Part shown: piece by piece, positions 51,066 to 60,286 of the stretch
How positions within the stretch are numbered: position 1 is the stretch's first letter
Layout of the letters: each line of letters opens with the position of its first letter
Source: an uncultured Geobacter sp.
GTDB taxonomy: Bacteria; Desulfobacterota; Desulfuromonadia; Geobacterales; DSM-12255
Direction of reading: 5' to 3'
Length of the DNA stretch: 64,000 bases
Assembly: GCA_937860145.1 (NCBI GenBank)
Contig: CALMBF010000116.1
Location: forward strand, 1-64,000
The notes under the pieces: generated by a model
Databases searched by the model: none
Seen by the model: the letters and a program-made list of their open reading frames with translations, nothing else
Told to the model about the DNA's origin: nothing
Made by a program: the position numbers and the translations under genes

Positions 51066-51943
51066 GAGTTGCACGTATTTCCTTCTTTGTAGCCTTAACG
51101 GCGTATCTCATCCTGATCCTGCCGTTTACATCGCACCTGAAAAACCGCCCTTTGCAACTGAAGGTCGGTTACGTCCCGGAAGCCAAGGCCCTTAAATTCA
51201 TAACGGCTGACCAGCGCTACGCCGTAGCAGACTGGGTGATACTGAAGGTGCTTTTTTACTTCGGGACTCTGATCGAGAAGGCGAAAGGGGCGAACGTCTA
51301 CGCTTCCAACCCAGATTATCCCGGAATGTTCAGGGTGCTGCAGACCGGACTTCGTCTCGAACCGTACAATGCGGATGCCTATTATTTCGCCCAGGCTGCA
51401 TTTACGTGGGAGGTCGGACGCTATGCAGAGGTCAACAATATGCTCGAGTACGGGATGAAGTATCGTACCTGGGATTCCCAACTCCCCTTTTTCGCCGGAT
51501 TCAACGCAGCATACTTCATGAAGGACTATAAGAAGGCCGCTGAATATATGAAGAAGGCAGCTGAAATTGCCCAGGAGCAGCAGTTCGCAACCCTTGCTGC
51601 CCGCTATTTCTACGAGGCAGGAGATACCGAGTTCGGCATTCTCTTCATCGACATGATGAAGAGCAGTGCAAAGGATGCCAACGAGAAAAAGTTGTATGAA
51701 TTCAGAAAGCGGGCACTGTTAGCGGTGAAGAGTATCGAAAACGCAGTAAAGATCTACAAACAGCGCTCGGGTATGGCGCCGTTGTCACTAGATGAGCTGG
51801 TTTCGGGCGGGTATCTTCTCGCAATTCCCAGGGACCCGTACGGCGGGAAATTTTATCTGGAGCAGGATGGCAAGGTGCGGAGTACCAGCAAGCTTTCCTT
51901 CGCGGGTGCCAAGGCAGCTGCCGGTGAAAACCAGAAGCATTGA
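51062..51943 (+). CDS. TPR-like membrane-anchored protein of the ABC exporter set
   Basis: A 293-residue protein starting at a GTG that overlaps the permease stop (GTGA). One N-terminal helix (ISFFVALTAYLILILPF) anchors it, followed by TPR-like alpha-helical repeats (YFAQAAFTWEVGRYAEVNNMLEYGMK, YKKAAEYMKKAAEIA). The C-terminal ~60 residues (ENAVKIYKQRSGMAPLSLDELVSGGYLLAIPRDPYGGKFYLEQDG) look like the C-terminal part of GspG-type pseudopilins (the 'LxALV..LPKDPWGxxY' pattern). The function is unknown; it probably assists the exporter or binds its cargo. Confidence 0.7.
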   Translation: MRVARISFFVALTAYLILILPFTSHLKNRPLQLKVGYVPEAKALKFITADQRYAVADWVILKVLFYFGTLIEKAKGANVYASNPDYPGMFRVLQTGLRLEPYNADAYYFAQAAFTWEVGRYAEVNNMLEYGMKYRTWDSQLPFFAGFNAAYFMKDYKKAAEYMKKAAEIAQEQQFATLAARYFYEAGDTEFGILFIDMMKSSAKDANEKKLYEFRKRALLAVKSIENAVKIYKQRSGMAPLSLDELVSGGYLLAIPRDPYGGKFYLEQDGKVRSTSKLSFAGAKAAAGENQKH

Positions 51944-51955
51944 AAGGCTTTAATC

Positions 51956-52876
51956 ATGACTTTCCCCATTGAAATAGAGTCCCTAGCCAAGACGTACCGT
52001 GGCAAGAAACGGATGCAGGTCGAAGCTCTCAGGGAACTGAGTCTGAACATCAACCAAGGTGAAGTTTTCGGCTTTCTTGGCCCCAATGGCGCAGGAAAAA
52101 GCACGACGATAAAGATCCTGATGGGACTCATCTCAGCCACTGCCGGGTCTGCACGCCTTTTCGGTACCGAGGTAAGGCAGGCTGCGGCACGGCGGAACGT
52201 CGGCTATCTTCCAGAAAATCCGGCACTTTACGACTTTCTGACCGGCCGGGAATATCTCTCCTTTGTCGGTAAAGCCTTTGCAATGACCGACGGTGCCATA
52301 GCTGAACGTTCTGGTGTTGTTCTGGAGCAACTGCAGCTGACCGATGCTGCCAACCGTCCTGTGCGCTCCTACAGCAAGGGGATGGTGCAGCGGCTTGGAC
52401 TTGCTCAGACCCTGTTACACGAACCCGAACTCTACATTCTCGACGAGCCCATGAGCGGGCTTGACCCGATAGGGCGCTCCCTGGTGAAGGATATCATCAG
52501 GCAACTGAAGCGACAGGGGAAAACAGTTTTCTTCAGTACGCATATCACCGCAGATGTTGAAGCGGTGTGTGACCGCGTGGGTGTTATCGCCAAGGGTAAG
52601 CTTCAGGCTCTGGATTCGGTGGATAATATTCTGCGCAGCGGTGTGGAAGGGTATACCGTCCAGATTAACGGTGGCGGAGACCTCGCTGCTCATGGTTATA
52701 CGCAGTTGGAGGAGCAGGGGGGGATGCGCGAGTTTCTCGTTCCCAAGGATCAGTTCAATGATTTTATCGCGCAGGTTGCCGTTGAAGATGGGAAAGTTGA
52801 GCTTATCGAGACAAAAAGAAAGGATCTAGAGGAGTTTTTCCTTGAGATAGTGAAACAGGGAAATGTTTCAGCTTAG
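51956..52876 (+). CDS. ABC transporter ATPase
   Basis: A 306-residue ATPase of the ABC-2/CcmA-like exporter group: Walker A GPNGAGKSTTIKIL, Q-loop, signature YSKGMVQRLGLAQTLL (a variant of LSGGQ), Walker B LYILDEPMSGLDPIG and His switch FSTHITADVEA. It has a ~70-residue C-terminal extension common in this group. It would power the permease at 50265. It overlaps the next gene by 14 bases. Confidence 0.9.
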   Translation: MTFPIEIESLAKTYRGKKRMQVEALRELSLNINQGEVFGFLGPNGAGKSTTIKILMGLISATAGSARLFGTEVRQAAARRNVGYLPENPALYDFLTGREYLSFVGKAFAMTDGAIAERSGVVLEQLQLTDAANRPVRSYSKGMVQRLGLAQTLLHEPELYILDEPMSGLDPIGRSLVKDIIRQLKRQGKTVFFSTHITADVEAVCDRVGVIAKGKLQALDSVDNILRSGVEGYTVQINGGGDLAAHGYTQLEEQGGMREFLVPKDQFNDFIAQVAVEDGKVELIETKRKDLEEFFLEIVKQGNVSA

Positions 52877-54620
52877 ACGAGGCTATGCGGTTCTGTTTAT
52901 CATCTTGGTCGTCTTATCCGTCTACTATTCGACGCTTTTTGCTGAAGTGCTTTCAATAGATGACCAGGCTATGATTAATAGTCTGCTCAATAATGACAAT
53001 TTTACCTTTAAGTCGGTCCTCCTGCCTGGAGGAGGATATTATTATCGGCCACTCATTCTCTCCAGCTTCATACTTGACAAGTATCTGTGGGGACTCCACG
53101 AGAGTTTCATGCATCTGGAGAACATTGTTCTTCATGCCCTCAATGCCTGTCTTGTTTATATCATTGCAGCAAATGTTTCCGAAAGACGTGGAGAAAAATC
53201 TGCCGCCGTACCTCTGTTTGCTGCCTTCCTCTTTGCTGTACACCCTTTGGCGACCGAACCGGTAAACTGGATCTCGGGAAGAACAGATCTGCTCGCAGGG
53301 GCTTTTCTCTTGGCATCCTTCCTACTGCTTCTCCTCTCGCTTACTCGCAGGTCAATTGCTCTGCTTCTTGCATCAACATGCTTCTTCTTCGTTTCCGCGC
53401 TGGCTAAGGAAACCGCGATATTCTGGTATCCAGCTGCATTGTTCATGGTGTATGTCAACGGCAGGGATAGCGACATGGGCTTTCCTCGTGATCTGATTGC
53501 TACATTAAAATCCCACTGGATTTATTTTCTCGCAGTGACGGCCGCCCCGACAGGTTACTTCACCCTCCGATACTTTGCACTGAAAAGCTATGATTCCGGG
53601 ATAGGTCTCGCTGTCAAGGGCGTAATCGTTGGGCAAAATTTTGATATACTGAACAAACTGCGCGTGACGCTCAAGGTCTTCGGTTTCTACCTCAAAAAAC
53701 TTGTTGCTCCACTTCCCCTCAACTTCACGATTCTATCCGTCTCCAACTGGTATGTGCCGGTCGGTATAGCCGGGGTCATTCTCTGTGTCTTTCTCGTGTA
53801 CAAGCGTAATGAGCTTTCTGCATTGTTACTAATGGCGTTGTGTATCATCTCCCCGGCACTACTCGTTCCGTTGGGGAAAATGGCTCTCGCACCGGTAGCT
53901 GAACGATACCTTTATATGCCATCAGCGTTCTTCGCTATATGTGCTTCCGTGGGTGGAGCATCCTGTCTACAGCGATACAAAATTTCACAAGGGGTGGTTA
54001 CCGCAACTGCCACTTTGCTCCTGCTACTAGCGGGGTGCGCCACGTGGCAACGGAATCTTGTCTGGCAGACCAATCTCGGTTTTTTTCAGGAAGCCGTCAG
54101 GCAGAATCCTGATTATGTCCCGGTCAAAAACGAGTTAGCGAAAGCTCTGCAAGGAGCCGGGAGGTACGAAGAAGCACGGCGGATTTATCTTTCCATAAAG
54201 ATGCCTGCAACTGAAGCATACCATATCGTTACTGTCCTCAATAGGGCGACTGCAATGGCTGCACAAGATATCGCAGGTGCTATCATGCTTCTGAAGAATA
54301 CAGAGTGTCCTGAGTTAAATCCGTTTTACGCCAATTACCTGCAGACAAGGATGTACCTGAATGGACTTATGTTGGACAAGACTATCGACCGGCAGGTAAA
54401 GTGCGAAATTCATGCGGAAAATATTGAGCTGATGAAAAAATTGCAATTACGGACCGGGGACCCATACTATTATTATCGGATTGGCCAGCTGTGTCTGACG
54501 GTCGGTGACAATCGTGAAGCTATGGAATATTTCAAGCTGGCCGCGGAAAAATCTCCCGAAAACTCTTATTACAAAGCACCTGCACGGAAACTTTACGAGC
54601 GTTTAGCTGGTAATATGTAG
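52863..54620 (+). CDS. TMTC-like membrane protein with C-terminal TPRs
   Basis: A 585-residue protein: about ten membrane helices in the first ~400 residues and TPR repeats after ~410 (NPDYVPVKNELAKALQGAGRYEEARRIYLSI, YYYYRIGQLCLTVGDNREAMEYFKLAA). The first loop has SIDDQAMINSLL and GGGYYYRPLILSSFILDKYLWG, and FAVHPLATEPVNWISGRTDLLAGAF, which match the bacterial homologues of eukaryotic TMTC O-mannosyltransferases and related GT-C enzymes. It likely transfers a sugar from a polyprenyl carrier onto a protein or glycan in the periplasm. The start overlaps the ATPase gene. Confidence 0.78.
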   Translation: MFQLRRGYAVLFIILVVLSVYYSTLFAEVLSIDDQAMINSLLNNDNFTFKSVLLPGGGYYYRPLILSSFILDKYLWGLHESFMHLENIVLHALNACLVYIIAANVSERRGEKSAAVPLFAAFLFAVHPLATEPVNWISGRTDLLAGAFLLASFLLLLLSLTRRSIALLLASTCFFFVSALAKETAIFWYPAALFMVYVNGRDSDMGFPRDLIATLKSHWIYFLAVTAAPTGYFTLRYFALKSYDSGIGLAVKGVIVGQNFDILNKLRVTLKVFGFYLKKLVAPLPLNFTILSVSNWYVPVGIAGVILCVFLVYKRNELSALLLMALCIISPALLVPLGKMALAPVAERYLYMPSAFFAICASVGGASCLQRYKISQGVVTATATLLLLLAGCATWQRNLVWQTNLGFFQEAVRQNPDYVPVKNELAKALQGAGRYEEARRIYLSIKMPATEAYHIVTVLNRATAMAAQDIAGAIMLLKNTECPELNPFYANYLQTRMYLNGLMLDKTIDRQVKCEIHAENIELMKKLQLRTGDPYYYYRIGQLCLTVGDNREAMEYFKLAAEKSPENSYYKAPARKLYERLAGNM

Positions 54621-54644
54621 CTTCTCATGGAAGGCTGCAGTTAT

Positions 54645-55496
54645 ATGAAACTTCTCCCCTATATAAAGCTTGTTAGACCGGTTCAGTGGTTGAAGAATCT
54701 GATGTTGTTCTTCCCACCCTTTTTAGGTGGCAGCTTTTCCAATCAGGGATTTTTCATCGCGGGTCTGGTTCCTTTGGCAGCTTTCTCCTTTGCCTCAAGT
54801 GCTACCTACATTATTAACGATATTTTTGACAAGGATAACGACCGTCATCACCCAAGTAAGTGCGTGAGACCAATTGCTTCAGGTATTGTTCCCGTCAATG
54901 CGGCACAGTTTCTTGTCGTCGTACTATTGATTTGTAGCGTTGTCAGCGCGCGAAATGTTTCGAATGCTTTTTTTCTCGACCTGGTAGTGTATGTAGTAGT
55001 TTCCCTCAGTTATAGTGCGAAGCTCAAAGATATAGTACTACTCGATATTTTTTGTATATCTTCAGGTTTTCTCCTTCGCCTTCATGCCGGTGGAATTGCA
55101 TTTAACATAACAATTTCCGAATGGCTGTTTTTGAGTGTTTTTCTGCTTTCTGTATTTTTAAGTACAGGCAAGAGGTTATCGGAGAAACAAAGCCTTGGAG
55201 ATGTTGCCCGGCACCATCGCAAAGCTTTGGTTGCCTACCCGAAAGGATTTCTTGAAGGTACCATGTATATGACCGGTGGGGCAGTCTTGGTAACGTATAC
55301 CATGTATGTACTTTCGCGACATTCCCCTTTGTTAGTTTACTCCGTGCCTCTTTGCTGTTTTGGTTTGATGCGATATATGCTCAGGGTGCATCTCGGTTTG
55401 TGTGGTGATCCTACAAACTCACTCTTAAAGGACTTACCGCTATTAATCGTTGGTTTGATTTGGGTGATTTTGATAGGGTGCGCAATCTACGGATAG
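54645..55496 (+). CDS. UbiA-family prenyltransferase (decaprenyl-phosphate phosphoribosyltransferase-like)
   Basis: A polytopic protein of about 283 residues. It has the UbiA metal-binding motif NDIFDKDNDRHHPSKCVRPIASG and the second acidic region near YSAKLKDIVLLDIFCISSGFLLR. The order and sequence fit the group that includes DPPR synthase, which attaches phosphoribose to a polyprenyl phosphate, and other polysaccharide-locus members. I use ATG 54645, with GGAAGG ten bases upstream; ATG 54627 would add six residues. It may supply a carrier-linked sugar for the nearby membrane glycosyltransferases. It is visibly A+T-richer than neighbours on both sides. Confidence 0.8.
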   Translation: MKLLPYIKLVRPVQWLKNLMLFFPPFLGGSFSNQGFFIAGLVPLAAFSFASSATYIINDIFDKDNDRHHPSKCVRPIASGIVPVNAAQFLVVVLLICSVVSARNVSNAFFLDLVVYVVVSLSYSAKLKDIVLLDIFCISSGFLLRLHAGGIAFNITISEWLFLSVFLLSVFLSTGKRLSEKQSLGDVARHHRKALVAYPKGFLEGTMYMTGGAVLVTYTMYVLSRHSPLLVYSVPLCCFGLMRYMLRVHLGLCGDPTNSLLKDLPLLIVGLIWVILIGCAIYG

Positions 55497-55502
55497 TGAT
55501 AC

Positions 55503-56543
55503 ATGAAAATTTATTTCGTCAGGCATTCACTGCTTAATCGGGGTGGGGACAAGATGATTGTCGCCTACGCCTCTTTTCTTGCCGAAACCGGCCATCACGT
55601 TGTCATCAAAGCAAATCTGGTTGATACCGTATTTGAACTTAGCCCACGTGTCATTCTTGAACCACTCAAGTATTCAGGGAAAGTTGGAACAATTCTGTCA
55701 CTTTTGTTTAATCCTGTGGATTCGGATATTGTTATTGCCGATATCATACCACTTGCTTTTATCCTCTCCGTCAGAAACGTGAAACGTGTACTGTATTTTG
55801 CCCAAGACTATAATGAAAACACATACCATAATCTCATACAAAAAATTGTTATCCGTTGTTTATATGCTCTATCATTCAAGCTTTTAAAAATTCCCGTCAT
55901 AGCCGTATCTGATACTCTGGCACATATTTTTGCCGCTCGGTTCGCGACTGAATCCAAGGTGGTTCATAATGGTGTCGACCTGAATACTTTCTATTTCGAT
56001 CCTGATGAAAATCTTATTAACCAGAAAGGGACCAGTAAGGTAATTCTCTTCTTCTCGCGAAGGGACTACCGGAAGGGATTCGATCTTGCGCTTGCTACCA
56101 TAGAAAAGCTGGTCAGCAATCATTTTCCTGAGGTGACGGTGTGGACAGTTGGTGAGCATCTGGTTGATGGCGAACTTTCCTGTACATATCGGGATTTTGG
56201 TTATGTCAGTGAGAATAATCTGCGTCGCATCATGAGTAGTGCAGATGTTTTCCTTTATCCTTCAAGAAATGAAGGGTTCGGACTAATGGTGCTGGAAGCT
56301 TTTGCCTGTAAATGCGCTGTAGTTACTACTGACGCTATTCCCTTCGCAATTGATGGTGAAAATGCATTGGTAGCACCTATCGAAAACGTCGACGCACTAG
56401 TCACGAAGGTTTCTCAGCTTTTGACGAAGGCTGATCTAGCACATGAACTAACTGACAAGGCCAGCAAATTTGTATTAAGCTATTCGCTCGATTCTTCTGC
56501 TAAGGAGTTCGAGTCATCTTTGCAATCTCAACTGGAGTTATAA
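55503..56543 (+). CDS. GT4-family glycosyltransferase
   Basis: A 346-residue GT-B enzyme. The N-terminal half has GGDKMIVAYASFLAETGH; the C-terminal donor half has KVILFFSRRDYRKGFDLALATI, WTVGEHLVDG and the catalytic EX7E-type segment FLYPSRNEGFGLMVLEAFACKCAVVTTD. It uses a nucleotide sugar to extend a surface glycan. It is A+T-rich (AAAATTTATTT and similar runs), like the UbiA gene. Its stop overlaps the PseB start by one base. Confidence 0.87.
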   Translation: MKIYFVRHSLLNRGGDKMIVAYASFLAETGHHVVIKANLVDTVFELSPRVILEPLKYSGKVGTILSLLFNPVDSDIVIADIIPLAFILSVRNVKRVLYFAQDYNENTYHNLIQKIVIRCLYALSFKLLKIPVIAVSDTLAHIFAARFATESKVVHNGVDLNTFYFDPDENLINQKGTSKVILFFSRRDYRKGFDLALATIEKLVSNHFPEVTVWTVGEHLVDGELSCTYRDFGYVSENNLRRIMSSADVFLYPSRNEGFGLMVLEAFACKCAVVTTDAIPFAIDGENALVAPIENVDALVTKVSQLLTKADLAHELTDKASKFVLSYSLDSSAKEFESSLQSQLEL

Positions 56544-57565
56544 TGTTCACAGGAAAATCTGTTCTTGTTACGGGTGGCACCGGATCGTTCGGCAGGAAAT
56601 TTGTTGAAACAATACTGAATGATCATCCGGACATAGAACGCTTGGTAGTGTTTTCCCGTGACGAACTGAAACAATTCGAGATGTCTCAGGTATTTCCGGA
56701 CACTCGATATCGTCAGTTACGTTACTTTATTGGGGACGTGCGTGACAAGGAACGTCTACGTCGTGCGTTCGAGGGAGTTGATATCGTTGTTCACGCTGCG
56801 GCACTCAAACAGATTCCAGCTTGTGAATACAATCCGTTCGAGGCAATTAAGACAAATATTCTCGGGGCACAAAATGTGATTGAAGCTGCAATCGAGAGCG
56901 ATGTTCGTCAGGTGGTAGCGCTGAGCACCGATAAGGCCGCCGCTCCCATAAACCTTTATGGTGCTACCAAACTCTGCTCTGACAAACTGTTTGTTGCGGC
57001 TAACAATTTTCGAGGGAAACGAGATCTTAAATTTTCAGTTGTCCGCTATGGAAATGTGATGGGGAGCCGCGGCAGCGTTATTCCTCTTTTTATCAAAAAA
57101 AGACAAGATGGACTGCTACCCATTACCGACGAAAGGATGACCCGTTTCAATATTACGCTAAAGGATGGTGTAAATCTGGTAATATTTGCCCTGCAGAACA
57201 TGTGGGGTGGGGAAATATTTGTCCCGAAGATACCAAGCTATCGTATTGTGGATGTAGCTGATGCTATTGCTCCGGGTGTCCGTAGGGAGATTGTCGGCAT
57301 AAGACCAGGGGAAAAATTGCATGAGGAGATGATCACAGAAACTGACTCCCTGAACACTGTCGAGTTTGCCAACTACTTTGTCATATTACCCTCTCTGCCT
57401 CTCTGGGACGTGGGGCGTTTTATAACAAATTTTTCTGGAAAGCTCTGCTCTGAGGGGTTTAAGTATAATAGCGGCAATAATACTGACTGGCTTTCGGTTG
57501 AAGATATTTGCAAACTTATAAAGAGCGATGTTGACCCGGGTTTCGCACCCAATATGGAAAGCTGA
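56543..57565 (+). CDS. pseB: UDP-GlcNAc 4,6-dehydratase (inverting), PseB
   Basis: A 340-residue SDR enzyme making UDP-2-acetamido-2,6-dideoxy-L-arabino-hexos-4-ulose, the first pseudaminic acid step. NAD motif VTGGTGSFGRKF, the PseB hallmark HAAALKQIPACEYNPFEAIKTN, catalytic STDKAAAPINLYGATK (Y-X3-K), and VRYGNVMGSRGSVIP. Close in length to PseB and distinct from larger PglF/WbpM dehydratases. It overlaps the next start by one base. Confidence 0.94.
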   Translation: MFTGKSVLVTGGTGSFGRKFVETILNDHPDIERLVVFSRDELKQFEMSQVFPDTRYRQLRYFIGDVRDKERLRRAFEGVDIVVHAAALKQIPACEYNPFEAIKTNILGAQNVIEAAIESDVRQVVALSTDKAAAPINLYGATKLCSDKLFVAANNFRGKRDLKFSVVRYGNVMGSRGSVIPLFIKKRQDGLLPITDERMTRFNITLKDGVNLVIFALQNMWGGEIFVPKIPSYRIVDVADAIAPGVRREIVGIRPGEKLHEEMITETDSLNTVEFANYFVILPSLPLWDVGRFITNFSGKLCSEGFKYNSGNNTDWLSVEDICKLIKSDVDPGFAPNMES

Positions 57566-58734
57566 TGGGAAAAATCAATATTCCCTATGGTAAACAGACC
57601 ATTTCGGAACAGGATATCCAGGCAGTGGTGGATGTGCTCCGTTCGGATTGGCTCACACAAGGTCCTTCTGTCGAGCGTTTTGAGAGAGCTGTTGCCGATT
57701 ACTGTGGCGTAAACTGTGCTGTGGCGGTCAACAGTGCAACCTCTGCACTGCATATTGCCTGTCTTGCTGCCGGACTGGGGGGCGGTGATATTCTCTGGAC
57801 CTCCCCCATTTCTTTTGTCGCCTCGGCAAACTGCGCCCGCTATTGTGGCGCCGACGTGGATTTTGTTGACATAGACCCCGACACCTGCACCATGAGTGTT
57901 GAGGAGTTGGAGAAAAAACTGGTAGAGGCTGAAAAAACGGGCCGATTGCCAAAGGTTGTGGTGCCCGTCCACTTCGCTGGCCAATCGTGTGACATGGAGC
58001 GAATAGCTGCCCTTGGCGAACACTACGGATTTACCGTCATAGAAGACGCAGCGCATGCTATCGGTGGGAGATACCGTGGGCAGCTTATCGGGAACTGCCG
58101 CTACTCCGCCATGACGGTGTTCAGTTTTCACCCGGTCAAATTAATAACGACCGGTGAGGGTGGGATGGTAGTCAGCAGGAGCGAGGAGCTCTGTTCCAGG
58201 CTCGTGCGACTCCGTTCCCATGGGATTACAAGGGATCCTGCCGAGTTTACTTTCCAATCCCATGGTCCATGGTATTACGAACAGATCGAACTGGGATTCA
58301 ATTACCGCATGACCGATATCCAGGCAGCTCTGGGATGTAGCCAACTGCTTCGCCTGGATGCCAATGTTGCCCGTCGCCATGAACTGGTGGCCCGGTATCG
58401 CCAGGCCTTTGCCGATCTCCCGATCCGTTTTCTGTCCCAGGACTCAGACTGTTATTCTGCGTATCACCTTTTTGTGGTCATGCTTGATTGCGATCTGATC
58501 GCGACTCAAAGGGAGGAACTGGCGGCGAAATTGCGGGCTGACGGCATTGCCTCCAATGTTCACTATATACCAATCCATTTGCAGCCCTATTATCGCCAGT
58601 ACGGCTTTCGGCCCGGCGATTTTCCCAAAGCGGAGGAATATTACCGGCATGCGCTGACCCTGCCTCTTTATCCAGCAATGACCGACGCCCAGCAGCAGCA
58701 CGTCATCGACGTCTTCCGCAGAGTGATCGGATGA
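57565..58734 (+). CDS. pseC: UDP-4-amino-4,6-dideoxy-L-AltNAc transaminase, PseC
   Basis: A 389-residue DegT/AryC1-type aminotransferase. SDWLTQGPSVERFERAVADYCG at the N-terminus, PLP Lys in FSFHPVKLITTGEGGMVV, and YHLFVVMLD near the end. Follows pseB directly, so it aminates the PseB product with Glu as donor. Confidence 0.94.
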   Translation: MGKINIPYGKQTISEQDIQAVVDVLRSDWLTQGPSVERFERAVADYCGVNCAVAVNSATSALHIACLAAGLGGGDILWTSPISFVASANCARYCGADVDFVDIDPDTCTMSVEELEKKLVEAEKTGRLPKVVVPVHFAGQSCDMERIAALGEHYGFTVIEDAAHAIGGRYRGQLIGNCRYSAMTVFSFHPVKLITTGEGGMVVSRSEELCSRLVRLRSHGITRDPAEFTFQSHGPWYYEQIELGFNYRMTDIQAALGCSQLLRLDANVARRHELVARYRQAFADLPIRFLSQDSDCYSAYHLFVVMLDCDLIATQREELAAKLRADGIASNVHYIPIHLQPYYRQYGFRPGDFPKAEEYYRHALTLPLYPAMTDAQQQHVIDVFRRVIG

Positions 58735-59609
58735 AGCTGGGACTCGGTACAGTCCAGTTCGGCCTGGATTATGGCATAACCAACCGGTCCGGGAGAACCG
58801 GTGCCGAGGAAGTTGGATTGATCCTGGAGACTGCGACCAGAAATGGCATTCGCTTCATCGACACTGCTGCTCTCTATGGTGCCAGTGAAGAGGTGTTGGG
58901 CAATACTCTCCCGGCAGACCATGACTTCAACCTGATTACCAAGACGATTCGCTTTGACGCTGAGAAAATCTCGGCAGAGGATGTGTCCCGGCTCGAACGT
59001 GCATTTGCTTCGTCACTGACAAAACTGCATGCAGCATCCCTTTATGGGCTGCTGATTCACAATGCCAATGATATTCTAGTTGCCGGCGGTGAACAGTTGA
59101 TGGCAAAGCTGTCCGATCTGAAGAGGCAGCATCTGGTGGAAAAGGTGGGGATATCGGTGTATACGTCGGAACAGATTGATTCTATATTGAATAGATACGA
59201 AATAGATCTGATCCAGTTGCCGGTGAACGTTTTGGACCAGAGGTTGCTCGCAGGTGGTAAACTGTCCGATCTAAAGGCAAAAGGAATAGAAATACATGCA
59301 AGGTCGGCCTTCTTGCAGGGGGTATTGCTGGCGGATCCCGACTCCCTTCCCGCTCATTTTGACCCGGTCAAACCGCACCTCAAGCGTTATCATGCAGTGC
59401 TGAAAGAGCGGGGGGTTAGTCCGGTCCGGGCAGCTCTCGGTTTTCTCTCCTCATGTGCCGATATCGATGTGATCATTTGCGGTGTCGATAATCATGATCA
59501 GTTAATGGAACTCTGCCATGAGGCCGGGTCTCCGCCCGACCTCGACTTTTCATCGTTTGCCCTTGACGATGAATCGATATTGAGTCCACCGTTATGGAGG
59601 GTTGGGTGA
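58731..59609 (+). CDS. Aldo/keto reductase in the nonulosonate cluster
   Basis: A 292-residue NAD(P)H-dependent reductase. LGTVQFGLDYGITN at the N-terminus, catalytic FIDTAALYGASE (Asp and Tyr), Lys in NLITKTIRF, His in GLLIHNAND. It is not part of the core Pse pathway but such reductases recur in surface-sugar clusters, where they may reduce a keto intermediate or side chain. Its start overlaps pseC and its stop overlaps the methyltransferase, so it belongs to the same operon. Confidence 0.88.
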   Translation: MKLGLGTVQFGLDYGITNRSGRTGAEEVGLILETATRNGIRFIDTAALYGASEEVLGNTLPADHDFNLITKTIRFDAEKISAEDVSRLERAFASSLTKLHAASLYGLLIHNANDILVAGGEQLMAKLSDLKRQHLVEKVGISVYTSEQIDSILNRYEIDLIQLPVNVLDQRLLAGGKLSDLKAKGIEIHARSAFLQGVLLADPDSLPAHFDPVKPHLKRYHAVLKERGVSPVRAALGFLSSCADIDVIICGVDNHDQLMELCHEAGSPPDLDFSSFALDDESILSPPLWRVG

Positions 59610-60283
59610 CACAGGATAGTCTTTTCATTTCCGGTGAAGGGGACAACTGGTACCGGCGCAATCGGTCTGCACTCGACAATCCTGATAAACTCGATTGGCC
59701 GCTGCATCTGTTCGATCTCCTCGGCAACAAGGAAGCAATCACATCGGTGATTGAACTGGGCTGCAGCAACGGTTTCAGACTGGCAAAATTTAAAAGGGAG
59801 TACCTGCCCAATGCCCGTTGCGTCGGCGTTGATGCCAGCACGGAGGCCATATCCACCGGGAAGTCACTCTTCCCAGAAGTGGAACTCTATCATGGGACGA
59901 TTTCCGCACCTCCCGTAGAAGGTCACTTCGATCTGGTAGTTGTCAATTATGTCCTCCACTGGGTCGACCGGTCCCAGTTGTCACGCTCGCTTGCGGCCGT
60001 GGACTGTCTGGTAAAGGATGGCGGCTTGCTGCTTCTGGGGGATTTCCTTCCTGACTATCCCCAAAGACGCCGTTATCATCACCGTCCAGAAGAGCAGGTG
60101 TTTACCTACAAGCAGAACTATTCTGCAAGTTTTCTCGCACTGGGCCTATACCGCGAGATGGCCCGTCTGACCTATGATCATGATGGCGCCTCCTCCTATG
60201 AACTGTTACCCGTAGATTCGCAACGCAGAGGCGTGTGTACACTTCAGGTGAAGTCGCTTAATGGCTACTATCCGGAGGTTTGA
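59606..60283 (+). CDS. SAM-dependent methyltransferase
   Basis: A class I methyltransferase of about 225 residues. SAM motif I is VIELGCSNGFRLAKF, followed by CVGVDASTEAI, with YHGTISAPP and FDLVVVNYVLHWVD. I use the GTG at 59606, which has GGAGG five bases upstream and overlaps the previous stop (GTGA); an ATG at 59594 would add four residues. It probably O- or N-methylates a sugar or acyl group on the nonulosonate, but the substrate is unknown. Confidence 0.85.
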   Translation: MTQDSLFISGEGDNWYRRNRSALDNPDKLDWPLHLFDLLGNKEAITSVIELGCSNGFRLAKFKREYLPNARCVGVDASTEAISTGKSLFPEVELYHGTISAPPVEGHFDLVVVNYVLHWVDRSQLSRSLAAVDCLVKDGGLLLLGDFLPDYPQRRRYHHRPEEQVFTYKQNYSASFLALGLYREMARLTYDHDGASSYELLPVDSQRRGVCTLQVKSLNGYYPEV

Positions 60284-60286
60284 GCC

